DNA of 64,000 nucleotides, taken from assembly GCF_918741275.1 (NCBI RefSeq), contig NZ_CAKKNA010000007.1, positions 1-64,000 of the forward strand. The letters run 5' to 3'. Every line of letters starts with the position of its first letter. The stretch's first letter is position 1. Shown piece by piece: positions 59,931 through 64,000 of the stretch. The notes below the pieces were generated by a model. That model was not told where the DNA came from. It made no database searches and was given only the letters and a program-made list of their open reading frames with translations. The position numbers and the translations under genes are program-made. Origin of the DNA: Bacillus sp. CECT 9360 (lineage in GTDB: Bacteria > Bacillota > Bacilli > Bacillales > DSM-1321).

Positions 59931-60726
59931 TTAGCTTCACCTCTTTTTCCCATGTTTCTCCCGTCATGAGAGAAATGCAATCAATCAGCTTGATCCGAAA
60001 CGTACCGGTGCCCTCATTGTCATTCAATCTAGTTGCTGTCATCTCGCCTGAAATGCTCATGGTGGAAATCCCGGCAACCGCAGCAGAAAAAAAATCCTCC
60101 GTTACGCCGGCAATCGAACCAATGATTGCTGTGCTCATGCAGCCGCTGCCGGTGATTTTCGTAAGTAAAGAGTCGCCGTTATCTACTAAAACCGTCCTTT
60201 CCCCATCACTCACAGCATCCTGTTCTCCACTGACAACACAGACACATTGAAGTTTTTTTGCCGCGGATCCTGCCAGACCGGAATTAGCCATTGCAACGTT
60301 ACCTGAATCGACTCCGCGCGTATGGACATTTCCGCCTATTAAACTATAAATTTCACTTGCGTTGCCTCTGACAATGCTCAGTTTTACTTCTTTGATAAAT
60401 TGATTTGCCAGCTTTGTCCTGTATTGTGTTGCGCCAACGCCGACCGGATCAAAAATAACCGGGGTTTTATTTTTATTTGCTGCCTTTCCGGCCAAGAGCA
60501 TCGCTTCAAAGGTTTCATTATCGATTGTTCCAAAATTGATGACTAATGCATTAGCCAGCCTCACCATATCCTCGGCTTCCTCGGGGCTTGATGCCATGAC
60601 TGGTGAGCCTCCGATAGCAAGGGTGACATTGGCACAATCGTTCATGGTTACATGATTGGTTATTTGGTGAACAAGCGGGTTTTGTCTGCGAACTTTTGCG
60701 AATAATGGAGTGATAATTTCTTTCAT
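59908..60726 (-). CDS. thiM: Hydroxyethylthiazole kinase
   Basis: Salvage kinase of 272 residues that phosphorylates 5-hydroxyethyl-4-methylthiazole. The ATP and substrate motifs are VHQITNHVTMNDCAN, PVIFDPVGVGATQYR, RGNASEI and the catalytic-Cys segment ITGSGCMSTAIIG. AAAGGAGAAA before the ATG. It overlaps thiE and follows thiD after 15 bases. Confidence 0.95.
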   Translation of the reverse strand: MKEIITPLFAKVRRQNPLVHQITNHVTMNDCANVTLAIGGSPVMASSPEEAEDMVRLANALVINFGTIDNETFEAMLLAGKAANKNKTPVIFDPVGVGATQYRTKLANQFIKEVKLSIVRGNASEIYSLIGGNVHTRGVDSGNVAMANSGLAGSAAKKLQCVCVVSGEQDAVSDGERTVLVDNGDSLLTKITGSGCMSTAIIGSIAGVTEDFFSAAVAGISTMSISGEMTATRLNDNEGTGTFRIKLIDCISLMTGETWEKEVKLSEPLPAH

Positions 60727-60741
60727 CGTTTTCTCCTTTCT

Positions 60742-61539
60742 TCAGTGGTTGACTTTTTCAAGGTCTTTGTAGAAATGGTTTAACGGGCCATGGCCTTTTC
60801 CGATTGAAAAACTGTTTTGTATCGCCCCTGTAACATATACTTTTGCGGTTTTGATTGCATCAGGCAAAGTCAGTCCTTTTGCGAGATTGGCGGCGATTGC
60901 CGCAGAAAGGGTACAGCCGGTTCCGTGTGTATTGGACGTCTGGATTCGTTCACCTTTAAGCCAGGTAAAAGTTTCTCCGTCATAAAAAAGATCATCTGAG
61001 TTTCCCGTAAAATGTCCGCCTTTGATTAAAACAGCCTGCACACCTAATTGATGGATTGCTTCCGAAGCGCTGTAGATATCCTGTTTGGTTTCGATTTTGC
61101 GGCCTGTTAGTTCTTCCGCTTCCGGAAGATTTGGCGTGACCAGGGATGCGAGCGGGAGCAGTTTATTCTTAAGCTCTGACACAGCATCCGCTTCTAGGAG
61201 ATGGTGACCGCTTTTGGAAATCATGACAGGATCAAGGATAATGTGCTTAGGCTTATAAATTGTGAGCACCTCCGCCACCGCCTTTGTGATTTCCGCTGAT
61301 CCCAGCATGCCAATCTTGATTGTGTCAGCGCCGATGTCGTCCAAAACGGCTTCCATTTGATCACGAATGATTTTTATATCGATGTGCTGTACGGAGCGGA
61401 CTTCCATAGTATTCTGGGCTGTAACGGAAGTAATGACTGACATTCCGAATACACCGTGGGCAGAGAATGTTTTCAGATCCGCTTGAATTCCGGCACCGCC
61501 TCCTGAATCAGAGCCTGCGATTGTTAATGCTGTTTTCAT
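60742..61539 (-). CDS. thiD: Hydroxymethylpyrimidine/phosphomethylpyrimidine kinase
   Basis: Ribokinase-family enzyme of 265 residues that makes HMP-pyrophosphate in two steps. [20 protein letters not shown] opens the protein, with [13 protein letters not shown] and [18 protein letters not shown] (anion hole and catalytic Asp/Cys region). Its start lies 32 bases inside thiW, so the two are coupled. Confidence 0.95.
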   Translation of the reverse strand: MKTALTIAGSDSGGGAGIQADLKTFSAHGVFGMSVITSVTAQNTMEVRSVQHIDIKIIRDQMEAVLDDIGADTIKIGMLGSAEITKAVAEVLTIYKPKHIILDPVMISKSGHHLLEADAVSELKNKLLPLASLVTPNLPEAEELTGRKIETKQDIYSASEAIHQLGVQAVLIKGGHFTGNSDDLFYDGETFTWLKGERIQTSNTHGTGCTLSAAIAANLAKGLTLPDAIKTAKVYVTGAIQNSFSIGKGHGPLNHFYKDLEKVNH

Positions 61540-62038
61540 AGATTTTCCCCTCCAAATAACTATTCTTCAAAAATATCTTTAATAAAATAAAGGCAATGGC
61601 TGCGCCGGTAACGGAACTGAGCATAAAAGCAGGCAGGAATCCAAATAGTGCCACCTTTTCGCCTAAGAAAAGAATAGCAAGCGGGTAACAGGCAAGTGCC
61701 CCGAGAAGGCCTGTGCCCACAACTTCCCCCAACGCGGCAAACGTGATGTTTCTTGTTTTTTTATAAAGATAAGCAGCAAGAAGGGCACCGATCATGCTGC
61801 CGGGAAAAGCAAAAATTGAGCCGGTTCCCGTCATATTCCGCAACAGGGAAACGGTAAAGGCCTGGGCCAGAGCATAAGCCGGTCCGAGCATAACGGCTGT
61901 CAGCACATTGGCTAAATGCTGAATTGGAAAGATCTTGGCGGGTCCAACAGGAATAAACACAAACGAACTCGTCAATGCGGTTAATGCTGTTATCATCGCG
62001 GTGATTGAAAGCTTTCTAATATTGTTCAAAGAGCTCAT
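61508..62038 (-). CDS. thiW: ECF-type thiazole/thiamine-precursor transporter S-component ThiW
   Basis: Membrane protein of 176 residues with about five or six helices. SSFVFIPVGPAKIFPIQHLA and NVLTAVMLGPAYALAQAF are the ThiW signature. By family it imports hydroxyethylthiazole with the shared ECF module, and ThiM then phosphorylates it. It sits between tenA and thiD and overlaps thiD by 32 bases. Confidence 0.9.
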   Translation of the reverse strand: MSSLNNIRKLSITAMITALTALTSSFVFIPVGPAKIFPIQHLANVLTAVMLGPAYALAQAFTVSLLRNMTGTGSIFAFPGSMIGALLAAYLYKKTRNITFAALGEVVGTGLLGALACYPLAILFLGEKVALFGFLPAFMLSSVTGAAIAFILLKIFLKNSYLEGKIYENSINNRRL

Positions 62039-62052
62039 CTCCTTTTAAGTGA

Positions 62053-62742
62053 TTAAACGGGCCAGTTTTCCAGTCGGTACATGTTCTCCCAAAATAAATA
62101 TTCGAAGCGGGAAGTGGTTAGAAAATGTTTTTCGAGCCTGGCCAGTTCAGCCTCAGGAAGGCCATCTGTGAGACGATCCATCAGCTCGATCAGCCATTGG
62201 GAGGTGGATGCAAATTCATCAGAAGCATACGTATCGATCCACCTCTTATAACGGTTTGAATCAAGCCCGTCTCCGTTTTTCTTTTTAAGAAGGACGCCAA
62301 TTTCGCGGTAATCCCAGGCGCATGGAAGCAAGCAGGCAACGAGATCGGCGAGTGTTCCGCTGTAAGCCGCATTTAGCATATAGCCTGTGTAAGCGATGTT
62401 GATCGGTGTTGGTTGCGTTCGCTCCAGTTCCTCGCTCGAGATTCCGAACTCTGCGGCATATTGGCGATGTAGGTCCATCTCAAAATGCATCGTTTCATGA
62501 AGAATGTGTGAGAATTTCGCCATCGTGTCCAAAGTGTCAGCCTTTGCAGCCCCAATAGCAAAAAGTCGCGAATAATCAACTAAATACACATAATCCTGCT
62601 TCATATAAAAGGCAAAAATATCTTCGGGAAGCGAACCATCTCCGATTCCTTGTACAAACGGGTGAAGATGGTTTTTATCCCAAATCGGCTGCGCTGATTC
62701 GAATAACCTTTCTGAAAAATGCTTCGTTTTTGATGATTGCAT
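62053..62742 (-). CDS. tenA: Aminopyrimidine aminohydrolase (thiaminase II)
   Basis: Helical enzyme of 229 residues that releases HMP from aminomethyl-pyrimidine made by thiamine breakdown. HPFVQGIGDGSLPEDIFAFY, LPCAWDYREIG (catalytic Cys) and RFEYLFWENMYRLENWP are family landmarks. AGGAGGCAA lies before the ATG. First gene of the operon; the leader holds two TPP riboswitches. Confidence 0.95.
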   Translation of the reverse strand: MQSSKTKHFSERLFESAQPIWDKNHLHPFVQGIGDGSLPEDIFAFYMKQDYVYLVDYSRLFAIGAAKADTLDTMAKFSHILHETMHFEMDLHRQYAAEFGISSEELERTQPTPINIAYTGYMLNAAYSGTLADLVACLLPCAWDYREIGVLLKKKNGDGLDSNRYKRWIDTYASDEFASTSQWLIELMDRLTDGLPEAELARLEKHFLTTSRFEYLFWENMYRLENWPV

Positions 62743-62781
62743 CTTAATTGCCTCCTATTAGAAAATGGTTTTATAAAAAAA

Positions 62782-62810
62782 GCCGCCTCCATTTTTGGAA
62801 GCGGCCTTGA
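62782..62810 (-). terminator. Terminator of the gene-proximal TPP riboswitch
   Basis: GCCGCTTCCA and TGGAGGCGGC on the minus strand, followed by T7. It is the off-state terminator. Confidence 0.85.
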
Positions 62811-62837
62811 GTCAGAAGGGGATATGCCCTCGTCTCA

Positions 62838-62923
62838 GCCTGCTTCCCTACGCTGGTATAAACCAGATCAGGTGCAAAGGGTTTAATCATCGATTTCTCA
62901 GCCAAACGGCTCCCCCAGCAGCT
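62838..62923 (-). promoter_or_regulatory. TPP riboswitch, proximal copy
   Basis: Read on the minus strand: TGCTGGGGGAGCCG, then GCTGAGA, ACCCTTTGCACCTGATCTGG, the P3-loop region TTATACCAGCG and TAGGGAAGCA. P1 is TGCT with AGCA. All conserved cores of the THI element are present. TPP binding would favour the terminator at 62782 and switch off tenA-thiE. Confidence 0.95.
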
Positions 62924-62944
62924 AAACTATTAAATTAATATAAA

Positions 62945-62978
62945 AAAACCCCGCTTTCTGAACAAAGGAAAGCGGGGT
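62945..62978 (-). terminator. Terminator of the distal TPP riboswitch
   Basis: ACCCCGCTTTC and GAAAGCGGGGT, perfect 11-bp arms, followed by T7 on the minus strand. Confidence 0.9.
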
Positions 62979-62993
62979 GTTATCCATCGATTG

Positions 62994-63085
62994 GCCACTT
63001 TCCTACGCCGGCATCACCCGGTTCAGGTTCAAAGGGTCTAGAACAATTGCTCAATCTCAGCCCCATTCGAGGCTCCCCCAGTGTT
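62994..63085 (-). promoter_or_regulatory. TPP riboswitch, distal copy
   Basis: A second complete THI element on the minus strand: CACTGGGGGAGCC, GGCTGAGA, ACCCTTTGAACCTGAACCGG, GATGCCGGCGTAGG and AAAGTG closing P1. It has its own terminator, so a transcript must pass two independent thiamine checks before reaching tenA. Confidence 0.95.
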
Positions 63086-63228
63086 ACAAAAATATGTAAT
63101 TAATGCCATCTTAACATATTAAACTAAGAAAGCAATAATATTTAATTATTATGGAGATAATATAACGGAGCTATATTTTCATCCGTAAATGAGTGGTACA
63201 AACTTTCCACAACTTCATATATCAACTT

Positions 63229-63332
63229 TCTTTATCCAGAGAGGCGGAGGACTTGGCCCTATGAAACCTCGGCAACAAACCCGCATGCGAGCACTGTGCC
63301 ACTTCCATCAAGCAGGCGCTTGAAAGATAAGA
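63229..63332 (+). promoter_or_regulatory. SAM-I riboswitch (S-box)
   Basis: CTTTATCCAGAGAGGCGGAG, GGACTTGGCCCTATGAAACC and CGGCAACA are the conserved S-box cores. P1 closes with GATAAGA at 63326. The 3' part GATAAGAAGAG can alternatively pair with CTCTTCTTATC (63356-63366), the 5' side of the terminator, which gives the antiterminator. High SAM would stop transcription. Confidence 0.95.
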
Positions 63333-63352
63333 AGAGCCGGACGGTCATGTTT

Positions 63353-63383
63353 AGCCTCTTCTTATCCAGAAGGGGCTTTTTTA
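63353..63383 (+). terminator. S-box terminator
   Basis: AGCCTCTTC and GAAGGGGCT with a 7-base loop and T run; mutually exclusive with the antiterminator pairing described for the S-box. Confidence 0.9.
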
Positions 63384-63467
63384 CTTTAATGTTTCAACGC
63401 CTATTTGAAAAGGTATATGACCTTGGTGGAAAAATGAAACGTATTCTTACAGAACGGAGTGTTACAA

Positions 63468-63632
63468 ATGGCAGAATTACTACCTAGAATCGAGCAACGA
63501 AAAACAGAACTGATTGAGCAATTAATTTCCCAAGGGATCTATAAAACAACAGGTGAAAGGCATCTGTATGATGCCTCATTAAAGGTATTGGAAGCGGAAT
63601 ATGAGCGGGTTTTGAACCGGTGCGTGAAATAG
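63468..63632 (+). CDS. FbpA-like small basic protein (Fur-regulated basic protein family)
   Basis: 54 residues: MAELLPRIEQRKTELIEQLI, then SQGIYKTTGERHLYDASLKV and a Glu/Arg-rich end. The layout (helix with RKxELIxxLI, then GIYK...LYDxSLxxLExEYE) is that of the FbpA family. In B. subtilis FbpA is made under iron starvation through Fur. ACGGAGTG precedes the ATG. The first gene after the S-box terminator, so by position it is under SAM control; no Fur box was seen. Confidence 0.65.
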   Translation: MAELLPRIEQRKTELIEQLISQGIYKTTGERHLYDASLKVLEAEYERVLNRCVK

Positions 63633-63731
63633 ACTCTGAAGATTCCATGGTACATGGAAGGATGGCCGAATAAAATAAAAAATTCTATCCAGATAAAACG
63701 ATCTTTTACAGCATATTAGGCTAAAATGAAT

Positions 63732-64000
63732 TTATTTTTTAACCCCTAAATAATGCAAAGCCTGTTGTACAGTAGCCATTGTTTTCATGGAAAATAAATT
63801 GAGTCCTAGCTCAGTCGCTGCCTGGGCTAATTCGGGTCTTATTCCGGTTATTATCGAACGGACACCAAGCATTTGCATAACAGCATTGATTTTAAGCAGG
63901 TAATCGGTTACCACTTCATCGAAGTTATATATGCCTGAAAAGTCTATAATCAAACATTCAACAGCTTGCTGTTGGATTTTTAAGGGGATGTCTTCCATGA
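63732..64000 (-). CDS. STAS-domain protein (RsbR-type), C-terminal part only
   Basis: The gene continues beyond the window on its 5' side; only about 89 C-terminal residues are seen. ECLIIDFSGIYNFDEVVTDY, VRSIITGIRPELAQAATELG and TMATVQQALHYLG form the STAS fold of RsbR-type stressosome proteins, where the conserved Asp/Thr region (about FDEVVTDYLL) lies in the phosphorylation loop. An N-terminal sensor domain is expected upstream. The Met at 63998 is probably internal. Confidence 0.75.
   Translation of the reverse strand, partial: MEDIPLKIQQQAVECLIIDFSGIYNFDEVVTDYLLKINAVMQMLGVRSIITGIRPELAQAATELGLNLFSMKTMATVQQALHYLGVKK

Overview
The window is chromosomal DNA from a low-GC, Gram-positive, spore-former-type bacterium of the family Bacillaceae. 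The evidence is AGGAGG-type ribosome binding sites, frequent TTG/GTG starts, CcpA cre, CodY and BirA boxes, an AbrB-type regulator, a dpp-ykf operon, a CwlO-like hydrolase, LXG toxins of the YwqH/I/J kind, and TPP and SAM riboswitches. No rRNA, tRNA, prophage or complete insertion sequence is visible. Gene order is mostly ordinary, with two accessory islands.

Layout. 1-2.9 kb: phosphatidylserine synthase and a chemotaxis receptor. 3-12.6 kb: an accessory sugar island with a lone sugar-binding lipoprotein, two near-identical levoglucosan-dehydrogenase-like enzymes, a third Gfo/Idh/MocA oxidoreductase, two sugar-isomerase-fold (AP-endonuclease-2-like) enzymes and a sugar MFS porter. Its two promoter regions carry matched pairs of TGTAAYCGATTACA operators. 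Together the genes fit an oxidation, elimination, hydration and reduction route for an anhydrosugar or glycoside through 3-keto intermediates. 12.6-14.4 kb: bioB-bioY with a BirA box. 14.5-21.6 kb: a type VII-exported LXG polymorphic toxin operon, followed by two extra truncated copies of the toxin middle region. Each extra copy is fused to a different toxin tip (one a TNT NADase) and followed by its own immunity-like gene; the first extra copy is broken by frameshifts and a stop.

22-27 kb: CwlO-like peptidoglycan hydrolase, small envelope protein, YxcD-like protein, a flavin monooxygenase and a basic amino-acid antiporter. 27.6-37.2 kb: a complete dppABCDE-ykfBCD murein-peptide and dipeptide uptake operon with a CodY box and a terminal beta-lactamase-fold enzyme. 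37.2-43.8 kb: esterase, M29 aminopeptidase, POT peptide symporter, AbrB-like and MarR regulators, a short flavoprotein and two small proteins of 52 and 38 residues.

44-51.4 kb: a nitric-oxide and low-oxygen module (cupin, DUF59, DUF438 hemerythrin-PAS, DUF1858, Crp/Fnr regulator, quinol NO reductase, DUF2249, radical SAM/SPASM) with TGTGA-N6-TCACA-like sites. 51.5-54.5 kb: HMA chaperone, P-type ATPase with unusual CPG and HH motifs, and an FLP-type Crp/Fnr regulator behind a TTGAC-N4-GTCAA dyad. 54.8-58.7 kb: SDR, aldehyde dehydrogenase with a cre, NiaP-like transporter. 58.76-59.25 kb: 24 uninterrupted 20-bp tandem repeats. 59.3-63.1 kb: thiamine salvage operon tenA-thiW-thiD-thiM-thiE behind two tandem TPP riboswitch/terminator units. 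63.2-64 kb: a SAM riboswitch that reads into a 54-residue FbpA-like gene, then the end of a STAS-domain gene that runs off the window.

All assignments come from reading the sequence and from recall of protein families. No database search was run, so family names are recognition calls and substrate claims are inference.
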